Below, piece after piece: positions 7,309 through 12,489 of a stretch of DNA of 12,489 nt. This DNA is from an uncultured Novosphingobium sp. GTDB lineage: Bacteria > Pseudomonadota > Alphaproteobacteria > Sphingomonadales > Sphingomonadaceae. Positions within the stretch are counted from its first letter, which is position 1; each line of letters begins with the position of its first letter. The stretch covers positions 1 through 12,489 of the forward strand of contig CALLNA010000039.1 of NCBI GenBank assembly GCA_938005655.1, read 5' to 3'. Below the pieces are notes generated by a model. It did no database searches. It had not been told where the DNA came from and saw only the letters and a list, made by a program, of their open reading frames with translations. Made by a program: the position numbers and the translations under genes.

Positions 7309-7320
7309 GCGCTAGCGCTC
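7307..7320. other. 14-base perfect palindrome at the amtB / attachment-protein junction
   Basis: GAGCGCTAGCGCTC is self-complementary. It contains the last two bases of the amtB stop and the whole stop of the convergent gene (TAG on the minus strand, 7312-7314). Only three bases separate the two coding regions. It could fold into a short hairpin at both 3' ends, but there is no T-run, so termination is only a guess. Confidence 0.35.
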
Positions 7321-7758
7321 CCGATCCACCAGGATCGCGGTGATCTGACCGATGTCGTGGTTGGTGAGGTCCTTGTCGATCTCCGCCACCAGTCGCGCGG
7401 ACACTTCCCGATCATAGTTGGCGCGCAGCTCGGCCAGCGTGCCGGGCGGCGCGACGACGATCAGCTCCTCGAAATCCTTGCCCCGTGCCCGCCGGTTGAG
7501 CATTTCCGCCGCCTTGGCCGCAAACCGGTCCTTTTCGATCTGATGGAAGTCGGTCTGCTCGACCGCGCTGCGAATGCTGCCCACGCTGGAAAAGGCGCGA
7601 CCCGGCTGGTCGGTGCCGAGCCGATGGGTCGGCGCGCTGATATGCTCGCGCTCCCCCTCGACGACGAGCCGGGGCTCGGTGAAGCTGCCCTGGTTGCGCA
7701 GGAAGCGGCAGCGCTGACCGTCCGCGACCAGGATCAGCGCATTGTGGTGGATCTGCAT
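7312..7758 (-). CDS. AtsE-type host attachment protein (Host_attach family)
   Basis: A 148-residue protein of the Host_attach family (PF10116), named after an Agrobacterium protein linked to plant-cell attachment. The family is widespread in non-pathogens and its molecular role is unclear. Family hallmarks in order are ALILVADGQRCRFLRN (7-22), a variable strand region, HRLGTDQPGRAFSSVGSIRSA (45-65), FHQIEKDRFAAKAAEML (71-87), FEELIVVAPPGTLAELR (96-112), and VAEIDKDLTNHDIGQI (124-139). There is no signal peptide, so a cytoplasmic location is likely. The ATG at 7758 is preferred: GGAG sits eight bases upstream and it opens the conserved region. The frame stays open upstream but that part has no family features. 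The neighbouring XRE gene ends 146 bases upstream on the same strand. Confidence 0.85.
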   Translation of the reverse strand: MQIHHNALILVADGQRCRFLRNQGSFTEPRLVVEGEREHISAPTHRLGTDQPGRAFSSVGSIRSAVEQTDFHQIEKDRFAAKAAEMLNRRARGKDFEELIVVAPPGTLAELRANYDREVSARLVAEIDKDLTNHDIGQITAILVDRER

Positions 7759-7904
7759 GGCTGGTTCTCCGACATCGTCTCCTCTCAGAAATCGATATCG
7801 CGAACTCGGTTCCGGCAGAGCGATGCGGTGCTCGCCGGAGCCGACAACCTGAGGCAATCTACGATCGACCCGTTGCAAGCAGTCCATGCCCCCCGCCGCG
7901 TGGA

Positions 7905-8165
7905 TCAGGTAGTATTCTGGAGCTTGTCGATATTGCCGGCCGCCAATCTGAACAGATCGACGGGATCGAGGTTCATTGCCCTGGCCAGGTCGTAGAATTC
8001 GACGACATCGACGCGCCGCTGATAACGCTCGATATTGCTGATGTAGCTCTGGTCCTTGCCGACGCATTTGGCCAGGTCGGCCTGCAACAGGCCGGCGTCG
8101 TGACGCGCCTTCACCAACACTTCCACCACGGCGCGATGGGCGTCGGTGAACAGCGATTTCGTCAT
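7905..8165 (-). CDS. single-domain XRE-family helix-turn-helix regulator
   Basis: An 86-residue DNA-binding protein consisting almost entirely of one lambda-Cro/XRE helix-turn-helix (about 11-72). Positions in order: RAVVEVLVKARHDAG is helix 1, LQADLAKCVG is helix 2, KDQSYISNIERYQRR is the recognition helix and turn, and VDVVEFYDLARAMNLDPVDLFR covers helices 4 and 5. There is no sensor or dimerisation domain. The ATG at 8165 is chosen because GAGG lies six bases in front. An in-frame ATG at 8186 would add seven residues. A repeat that could be its operator lies 48-70 bases upstream, suggesting autoregulation. Its targets are unknown, and the attachment-protein gene downstream on the same strand is one candidate. 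No toxin partner of recognisable family is adjacent. Confidence 0.82.
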   Translation of the reverse strand: MTKSLFTDAHRAVVEVLVKARHDAGLLQADLAKCVGKDQSYISNIERYQRRVDVVEFYDLARAMNLDPVDLFRLAAGNIDKLQNTT

Positions 8166-8193
8166 CGTTTGCCTCGCCAATCCCATGGCGGGC

Positions 8194-8235
8194 TTGACTA
8201 CAAGCGATTACCGCATATGCATTTTTCGCATATAG
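8194..8235 (+). promoter_or_regulatory. operator-like repeat with a rightward -35 element
   Basis: CGCATAT occurs twice as a direct repeat, 15 bases apart (8212-8218 and 8227-8233). The same bases also make ATATGC-N7-GCATAT, an inverted repeat (8215-8220 and 8228-8233), and GCATATGC at 8213-8220 is a perfect palindrome. TTGACT (8194-8199) is a near-perfect -35 pointing right. With a 16-base spacer the -10 would be TATGCA (8216-8221), a poor match lying inside the repeats. The arrangement fits a repressor site for the adjacent XRE protein that also covers a rightward promoter. Confidence 0.4.
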
Positions 8236-8270
8236 GGCGACATTACGTTGCCCGAACGGGGGCTGGCACG

Positions 8271-8366
8271 ATGACGGGCGTGGCGCCGCGCAACGGACGC
8301 GCGGGCAAACAGCATCTCAAGGCCGGGCAGCCCTGCGACGATGCGGATGATTGCCTGCGCCGATGA
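8271..8366 (+). CDS. possible tiny ORF, 31 residues, two cysteines
   Basis: An ATG-started frame downstream of the repeat cluster, with GGGGG eight bases upstream as a weak ribosome binding site. The product would be hydrophilic, basic in the first half and ending CDDADDCLRR, with no recognised domain. Its TGA overlaps the ATG of the next tiny frame as ATGA, the same coupling seen in the nuo genes. It could equally be an accidental frame, and the case rests on the overlap and the upstream TTGACT. Confidence 0.15.
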   Translation: MTGVAPRNGRAGKQHLKAGQPCDDADDCLRR

Positions 8367-8473
8367 CCAGGGAAGAAATCATCATCCTGGTCGGCTTCGG
8401 CCTTATCCTGCTATTGGGCGTACTGGCGGTAATCTTCCGCGGCAGCGCGTTCGCCGTTTTCGGAATATCGTAG
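8363..8473 (+). CDS. possible small single-pass membrane peptide, 36 residues
   Basis: The frame starts MTREE and then gives one hydrophobic segment (residues 6-25: Ile, Val, Leu, Gly, Phe), followed by FRGSAFAVFGIS to the stop. This is the shape of a short single-pass membrane protein: acidic N terminus, about 20 apolar residues, then an arginine. There is no Shine-Dalgarno sequence, but the start overlaps the stop of the preceding tiny frame (ATGA), so it could be translated by coupling. Codon choice (CTA, TTG, GTA, ATA) is less GC-extreme than in neighbouring genes. No homolog is recognised. It may be a small stress or membrane-modulating peptide, a toxin-like peptide, or chance. Confidence 0.3.
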   Translation: MTREEIIILVGFGLILLLGVLAVIFRGSAFAVFGIS

Positions 8474-8517
8474 CCCAATTCGCCGGAATGAGGGGCCGCG
8501 CTGCCGCGACGGCCGCC

Positions 8518-9924
8518 TCAATCCCCGGTCAGGATCCGATCCACCAACTGCTTCACGGTCGGCGTGAAGTTGTTCGAATAGAACGGGTCCTGCTTGAACC
8601 GATAGGCGGCGTGTCCCGCGAACATCAGGTTCTGCTGGACGTCGGCGCCGTGGGCGATGTCCTGCAAGGTCTTCTGGATACAGAAGCTGCGCGGATCGGC
8701 CAGACGGCCGGTGGTGTAGTCGTCGTGGTCCTTCCACGACGAGAAGCCGCAGTGCGACAGGCAGCCCATGCAGTCGGCCTGGTCCTTGCGGATCAGATCG
8801 CGCTCGGCCGGGTCGACGAAGATGATCGTGTCGTCGGGCGTCCGCAGGCCTTCGGTATAGCCCGCCGCCGCCCAGGTCCGCGCGCGGTCGAGATCCTTGG
8901 GCGCGACCCAGAAGTTCTTGCCGCGCACCCCGACGTCGAGCTGCACGGTGTGCTCGCCCGCCTGGACCTTCGAATAGGGAATCTGCCGCTCGCTCCGCGC
9001 CTCGAGGTTGCGCAGGAAGGGGTTGCGCACAGCCGAGGAATAGAACCCGGTCGGCGAGAAGCGGTGGAGCAGGACGTCGCCCGGTTCCAGCTCGCGCAGG
9101 GCATCCTTCCAGCCCTGCGGGATCGGGCTTTCCTGCGTGAGCAGAGGGCGGGTGCCGAACTGGAAGGCGATCGAGCCAAGCTCGTCGTTGTCGATCCAGT
9201 TGTCCCATTCGCGCAGGAACCAGACGCCGCCGGCCATGACGATCGGCACCGATTCCGGCACGCCCTCGGCGCGCATGGTCTCGCGCAGGGCCTTAACGCG
9301 CGGATAGGGGTCCTGCGGCGCAAGCGGGTCCTCGGCGTTGGAGAGGCCGTTGTGCCCGCCGGCCAGCCACGGATCCTCATAGACCACGGCGCCGAGCAGC
9401 TGGGAAAACTTGTGATAGGCCCGCTTCCACAGCAGGCGGAAGGCGCGGGCCGAGCTGATGATCGGCAGGTAGCTGACGTTGAACCGCGCCGCGATCTCGG
9501 ACAGCTTGTAGGGCATCCCCGCGCCGCAGGTCACGCCCGCGACCAGACCCCGGGTCCGCTCCAGCACGCCTTCCAGCACCTGCTGGGCGCCGCCCATCTC
9601 CCACAGCACGTTGATGTTGATCGCGCCCTTGCCGCCGGCGATGTCGTAGGCGCGGCGCACCTGCTCGACCGCGCCGTCGATGGCGTAGCGGATCAGCTCC
9701 TCGTGCCGCTCCTTGCGGGTCAGCGCGTGATAGATCTGGGGCACGATCTTGCCCTCGGCATCGTAGCTGTCGGCGTTGACCGCGCTGACCGTGCCGATTC
9801 CGCCCGCGGCGGCCCAGGCGCCCGAGCTGGTATGATTGGTCGCGGAGACCCCCTTGCCGCCCTCGATCAACGGCCAGACTTCACGCCCGCCGTAAAGGAT
9901 CGGCTTCAACCCCTTGAAACTCAT
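8518..9924 (-). CDS. nitronate monooxygenase-like flavoprotein with a C-terminal cysteine cluster
   Basis: A 468-residue FMN-dependent TIM-barrel enzyme of the nitronate monooxygenase / 2-nitropropane dioxygenase superfamily. GGIGTVSAVN (41-50) near the N terminus and VPIVMAGGVWF (226-236) plus FGTRPLLTQES (256-266) are the flavin-phosphate parts of the barrel. AGGHNG with His191 corresponds to the catalytic-His motif AGGHRG of characterised nitronate monooxygenases, with Arg replaced by Asn. It is about 100 residues longer than the typical enzyme. The extra C-terminal part contains Cys385-x2-Cys388-x3-Cys392 and Cys415, which look like metal or iron-sulfur ligands. The ATG at 9924 has GGAAG nine bases upstream. 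The gene follows the methyltransferase by 22 bases and is probably in its operon. The substrate is unknown, and enoyl reductase-like activity is an alternative. Confidence 0.85.
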   Translation of the reverse strand: MSFKGLKPILYGGREVWPLIEGGKGVSATNHTSSGAWAAAGGIGTVSAVNADSYDAEGKIVPQIYHALTRKERHEELIRYAIDGAVEQVRRAYDIAGGKGAININVLWEMGGAQQVLEGVLERTRGLVAGVTCGAGMPYKLSEIAARFNVSYLPIISSARAFRLLWKRAYHKFSQLLGAVVYEDPWLAGGHNGLSNAEDPLAPQDPYPRVKALRETMRAEGVPESVPIVMAGGVWFLREWDNWIDNDELGSIAFQFGTRPLLTQESPIPQGWKDALRELEPGDVLLHRFSPTGFYSSAVRNPFLRNLEARSERQIPYSKVQAGEHTVQLDVGVRGKNFWVAPKDLDRARTWAAAGYTEGLRTPDDTIIFVDPAERDLIRKDQADCMGCLSHCGFSSWKDHDDYTTGRLADPRSFCIQKTLQDIAHGADVQQNLMFAGHAAYRFKQDPFYSNNFTPTVKQLVDRILTGD

Positions 9925-9946
9925 TGACACCGTCTTCCTTGCGTAC

Positions 9947-10693
9947 TCACCCCGCACGCCCCGCGACCGCACTCCTCGTGTCGCGGCAAGGCTCGATCGC
10001 GGCCGGCTGCGGGCGCTCGCCCGCTGCCTCGAACTGCGCATAGTAGCCCTGGAGCTCAGGCTTACGGATAAATTGCGTCAAACGAAAGCCCACACGGCCG
10101 AATTCGCAGAAAAGCAGCGCGGGCGGAATCCCGCGCTGATCGGTCGGCCGGTCGACGTCAACCACGATCACCCGCCCCCCGGCACGCAGCGCCGGACGCA
10201 ACCGCCAGAGGAAGGCGTAAGGCTCCGTGACCTCGTGGTACATATGGACCAGGAAGATGCGGTCGAAGCTCGCGACAGGGAGCCGCGGATCGTCGGGCGC
10301 GCCGGGCTTGATCGAGACATTGTCGAGCCGCTCGCGCTCGACGCGCTGGGCGAGGCGGCCGAGCGCCTCCTCGTCGATATCCTGGGCGAGCACCCGGCCC
10401 TTCTTGCCGACGCGCTCGGCCAGGCGGACGGTGTAATAACCCTCGCCCGCGCCAATGTCGGCGACGGTCGTGCCGGCGCGGATGTCGGCGAGGTCCATGA
10501 CGGTCTTCGCCTCGTTGACGCTGTCGCGCTGGACCTCCGTCGAGAAGGAGGTCGAGCTGGTCGGCGACACCGGGCGGTCGGCGCGCGGAAACTCGCGCGA
10601 GGTCGGCAGGCGGTCGGCCTGGCTGTCATCGCGCGCCTTGCAGCCGGTCAGCACGGCCAGCGCCAGCAGGACGGTGGCGCCCGCGCGGATCAA
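9947..10693 (-). CDS. lipoprotein-type class I SAM-dependent methyltransferase
   Basis: A 248-residue protein. It begins with a lipoprotein signal: MIRAG, a hydrophobic stretch, then the lipobox LTGC with Cys18. Lys follows at +2, which by the E. coli Lol rule predicts the outer membrane. After a linker rich in Ser, Thr, Arg and Asp, a Rossmann methyltransferase domain starts near 60. Motif I is VADIGAGEGYYTVRLA (77-92), the acidic residue is Asp105 in LAQDID, and motif IV-like FDRIFLVHMYHEV is at 143-155. There is no NPPY, so it is not the release-factor methylase PrmC. The start is TTG at 10693: GGAGG lies seven bases upstream and the codon overlaps the prfB stop (TTGA). It resembles the COG4798 'predicted methyltransferase' group, whose substrate is unknown to me. 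Confidence 0.82.
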   Translation of the reverse strand: MIRAGATVLLALAVLTGCKARDDSQADRLPTSREFPRADRPVSPTSSTSFSTEVQRDSVNEAKTVMDLADIRAGTTVADIGAGEGYYTVRLAERVGKKGRVLAQDIDEEALGRLAQRVERERLDNVSIKPGAPDDPRLPVASFDRIFLVHMYHEVTEPYAFLWRLRPALRAGGRVIVVDVDRPTDQRGIPPALLFCEFGRVGFRLTQFIRKPELQGYYAQFEAAGERPQPAAIEPCRDTRSAVAGRAG

Positions 10694-11817
10694 TCGACGT
10701 CCTCCACCGCGACCTTCTCGCCGGTCACACGCTGCGACAGGGCCGCGGCCATGAACGGATCGAGGTCGCCGTCGAGCACGTCGTCGGGCGAGGTGGAGGT
10801 CATGCCGGTCCGCAGGTCCTTCACGAGCTGGTACGGCTGGAGGACGTAGGAGCGGATCTGGTGGCCCCACCCGATCTCGGTCTTGGCCTGGTACTCGCCC
10901 GAGGCCTCGGCCTCGCGCCTGGCCAGCTCGGCCTCGTAGAGCCGGGCCTTGAGCATGTTCATCGCGGTCGCGCGGTTCTTGTGCTGCGAGCGGTCGTTCT
11001 GGCTGGCGACGATGATACCCGAAGGGACGTGGGTGATCCGCACCGCCGAATCGGTGGTGTTGACGTGCTGTCCGCCCGCACCCGAGGCGCGGTAGGTGTC
11101 GATCTTGAGGTCGGCCGGGTTGATCTCGATGTCGATGTCGTCGTCGACCACGGGGGAGACGGCGACGCTGGAGAAGCTCGTATGGCGCCGGGCCGAGCTG
11201 TCGTAGGGGCTGATCCGGACGAGGCGGTGCACCCCGCTCTCGGTCTTGGCATAGCCATAGGCGTTCTCGCCCTTGATCATCAGCGTGGCGCTCTTGATCC
11301 CGGCCTGCTCGCCGGCATGGTAATCGACCAGCTCGACCTTGAAGCCCCGGCGCTCGGCCCAGCGGGTGTACATCCGCTGGAGCATCTCGGCCCAGTCCTG
11401 GCTCTCGGTGCCGCCGGCCCCGGCGTTGATCTCCAGATAGGCGTCGCTGGCGTCGGCCTCGCCGGCCAGCAGGGCCTGGACCTTGTCGGCATCGGCCCGC
11501 TCGGCCAAGGCCGCCAGGCTCGCCAGGCCCTCGTTGATCGTGCCCTCGTCGTCCTCGGCCTCGCCCAGCTCGACGAACTCGATCGCGTCGGCCATCTCGC
11601 TACCGATCTGGTTGACCGTGCCGACCGCGGCCTCGAGCCGCCGCCGCTCGCGCATGACCGCTTCGGCTTCCTTGGGATTGTCCCAAAGCTTGGGGTCCTC
11701 GACGCGCGCATTGAGCTCGTCGAGCCGGCGCAGGGCGCGGTCCCAGTCGAGGAACTTGCGGACCAGGGCGAGCGCCGCCTCGATCCGGTCGATATGGGCC
11801 TGCCCTTCGGCACGCAT
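10690..11817 (-). CDS. prfB: peptide chain release factor 2
   Basis: RF2, 375 residues, recognises UGA and UAA stop codons and triggers peptide release on the ribosome. The catalytic GGQ is at 248-250 in YRASGAGGQHVN, with Ala at the position where E. coli K-12 has Thr246. The codon-recognition tripeptide is SPY (203-205) in RISPYDSSARRHTSF, where E. coli has SPF. E. coli RF2 needs a +1 frameshift at an in-frame UGA near codon 26. Here the matching stretch KFLDW (21-25) reads through with no stop, so that autoregulation is absent. The ATG at 11817 has GGAG nine bases upstream and matches the usual family start. The frame also has a TTG further upstream (11853). The stop overlaps the start of the lipoprotein methyltransferase, so the two are coupled. 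Confidence 0.97.
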   Translation of the reverse strand: MRAEGQAHIDRIEAALALVRKFLDWDRALRRLDELNARVEDPKLWDNPKEAEAVMRERRRLEAAVGTVNQIGSEMADAIEFVELGEAEDDEGTINEGLASLAALAERADADKVQALLAGEADASDAYLEINAGAGGTESQDWAEMLQRMYTRWAERRGFKVELVDYHAGEQAGIKSATLMIKGENAYGYAKTESGVHRLVRISPYDSSARRHTSFSSVAVSPVVDDDIDIEINPADLKIDTYRASGAGGQHVNTTDSAVRITHVPSGIIVASQNDRSQHKNRATAMNMLKARLYEAELARREAEASGEYQAKTEIGWGHQIRSYVLQPYQLVKDLRTGMTSTSPDDVLDGDLDPFMAAALSQRVTGEKVAVEDVD

Positions 11818-11869
11818 CTGCTGCAACTCCAACGCTTTTGCAGGCCCGTTCAACCGACAGGCCCGATCG

Positions 11870-11888
11870 CGCTCCGCTTAGCGGAGCG
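11870..11888. terminator. hairpin between the peroxiredoxin gene and prfB
   Basis: CGCTCCGC (11870-11877) pairs with GCGGAGCG (11881-11888) around TTA. It lies 24 bases past the peroxiredoxin stop and 52 bases before the prfB start. On the minus strand no T-run follows, so termination of the peroxiredoxin transcript is plausible but not proven. An alternative role is as a leader structure of prfB. Confidence 0.45.
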
Positions 11889-11912
11889 TCGCGGTTTGTA
11901 AAGCTGGCGTGA

Positions 11913-12482
11913 TCAGGAGCGGTGACGGACGCGCAGCGCCTTGACCGCATCGAGCGTCATCCTGACGTGATCGCGGTAATCCATGTTGCTGTAGACCAGC
12001 GTGATCCGGCCGTCCGGCGCTATGACGTAGCTCGTCCGGTTCGCGGCATTGCTCATGCCCGCGGCGCGGTTGGCATATTGCGGCGGCAGCTTGAGCGAGA
12101 CGTCGTACTGGCGGATGATCTCCGGCGTCGCCACGCCGACCGCGAACTTGTCGCGGCAATGCTCGGTCGAGAAGCGCTGGAGCGTGGCGATGTCGTCGTT
12201 GGACATGCCGATCACCGTCGCGCCGGCCGCCCGGAACTCGTCGGTCGCCTCGGCGAAGGCATGGGCCTCCAGCGTGCAGCCCTGGGTGAAGGCCTTGGGG
12301 TAGAAATAGAGCACCACCGGCCCGCGGCGCAGCGCGCTGCGCAGGTCGAAGGTGCCCGGCTTGCCCGCCAGCGCGATCTGGGTCGAGAACTGCGGCGCCC
12401 GAGCGCCCTGCGGAAGCTCGGCCTGGGCCGATAGCGGAAGGGCGGCGGTAAGCGCGGCGGCGGCGGTCAGAATCCTCTTCAT
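11913..12482 (-). CDS. exported BCP/PrxQ-type peroxiredoxin
   Basis: A 189-residue thiol peroxidase that reduces hydrogen and organic peroxides. Residues 1-21 form a signal peptide (MKR, an Ala/Leu-rich core, then SAQA before EL), so the enzyme works in the periplasm. The active-site motif is YFYPKAFTQGCTLEAHAF (59-76), with Pro62, Thr66 and the peroxidatic Cys69. The E. coli BCP resolving cysteine at +5 is absent (His74 here). The only other cysteine is Cys109 in TEHCRDKF, 40 residues on, roughly where PrxQ-type enzymes place theirs in helix 3. NRTSYVIAPDGRI (148-160) carries the conserved Arg149. Only seven bases upstream of the ATG are in the window, so its promoter is not visible. It is complete at both ends. 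Confidence 0.9.
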   Translation of the reverse strand: MKRILTAAAALTAALPLSAQAELPQGARAPQFSTQIALAGKPGTFDLRSALRRGPVVLYFYPKAFTQGCTLEAHAFAEATDEFRAAGATVIGMSNDDIATLQRFSTEHCRDKFAVGVATPEIIRQYDVSLKLPPQYANRAAGMSNAANRTSYVIAPDGRITLVYSNMDYRDHVRMTLDAVKALRVRHRS

Positions 12483-12489
12483 GCTGCCA

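Larger units (their letters stand above)
8166..8517. other. 352-base stretch without a confident gene
   Basis: It lies upstream of the XRE gene and before the 3' end of the nitronate monooxygenase-like gene. It contains an AT-rich repeat cluster (8212-8235), a TTGACT element, and two tiny overlapping plus-strand frames (8271-8366 and 8363-8473). A weak GGCCG/CGGCC inverted repeat lies near 8496-8516. Base composition around 8200-8240 is clearly more AT-rich than the flanking genes. No tRNA-like or known RNA structure was recognised. Confidence 0.5.

Noticed and set aside
7735..7776. 13-codon upstream frame (MSENQPCRSTTMR) overlapping the attachment-protein start.
   Set aside because: Purine-rich GAGAGGAG lies only three bases before its ATG, too close for a ribosome binding site. 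The frame is too short to judge.
7312..8473. Idea that the XRE and attachment genes mark an integrated phage or mobile island.
   Set aside because: No integrase, transposase, terminal repeats or tRNA junction is visible, and flanking genes are ordinary core genes.
8341..9927. 528-codon plus-strand open frame antisense to the nitronate monooxygenase-like gene.
   Set aside because: Shadow of the minus-strand gene, with no recognisable motif or signal.
8518..11817. Idea that prfB, the methyltransferase and the flavoprotein form a dedicated translation quality-control system.
   Set aside because: Co-transcription is likely, but the flavoprotein has no translation link and the methyltransferase lacks the PrmC motif. 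Shared transcription alone does not support it.
10861..11901. 346-codon plus-strand open frame antisense to prfB.
   Set aside because: Shadow frame; prfB with GGQ and the codon-recognition motif is certain.

Overview
The window is chromosomal DNA of high GC content. It reads most like an aerobic alphaproteobacterium, probably of the order Sphingomonadales. This rests on the overall protein character: an RF2 without the frameshift, a long-tailed NuoC, an AtsE-type protein and a 468-residue nitronate monooxygenase-like protein. No database search was possible. I see no rRNA, tRNA, CRISPR array, transposase, integrase or phage structural gene.

Layout. (1) Bases 1-2830, minus strand: the start of the respiratory complex I operon, nuoA-nuoB-nuoC-nuoD. 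Each junction is a 4-base ATGA or GTGA overlap, and nuoD runs off the left edge. (2) Bases 3046-4239, plus strand: a complete acetyl-CoA acetyltransferase, divergent from nuoA. (3) Bases 4300-4767, minus strand: an exported protein with two SH3-like repeats, convergent with the thiolase across a strong hairpin. (4) Bases 4847-5866, plus strand: a D-2-hydroxyacid dehydrogenase of the glyoxylate/hydroxypyruvate reductase type. (5) Bases 5974-7308, plus strand: an AmtB ammonium channel with no GlnK gene beside it. (6) Bases 7312-8165, minus strand: an AtsE-type host attachment protein and a one-domain XRE regulator. (7) Bases 8166-8517: the longest stretch without a confident gene. It holds an operator-like repeat, a -35-like TTGACT, and two tiny overlapping reading frames, the second encoding a 36-residue membrane peptide. 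(8) Bases 8518-11817, minus strand: prfB, then a lipoprotein SAM-methyltransferase whose TTG start overlaps the prfB stop, then a nitronate monooxygenase-like flavoprotein 22 bases further on. These three probably form one operon. (9) Bases 11913-12482, minus strand: an exported BCP/PrxQ-type peroxiredoxin.

Most of the window is core metabolism: respiration, acetyl-CoA chemistry, glyoxylate/hydroxypyruvate reduction, ammonium uptake, translation termination and oxidative defence. I did not find a clear new multi-gene system. The parts that best repay a second look are the polyproline/lysine tail of NuoC, the lipid-anchored methyltransferase coupled to prfB, the conserved-looking cysteine cluster in the nitronate monooxygenase-like protein, and the XRE-flanked tiny-ORF region at 8166-8517.
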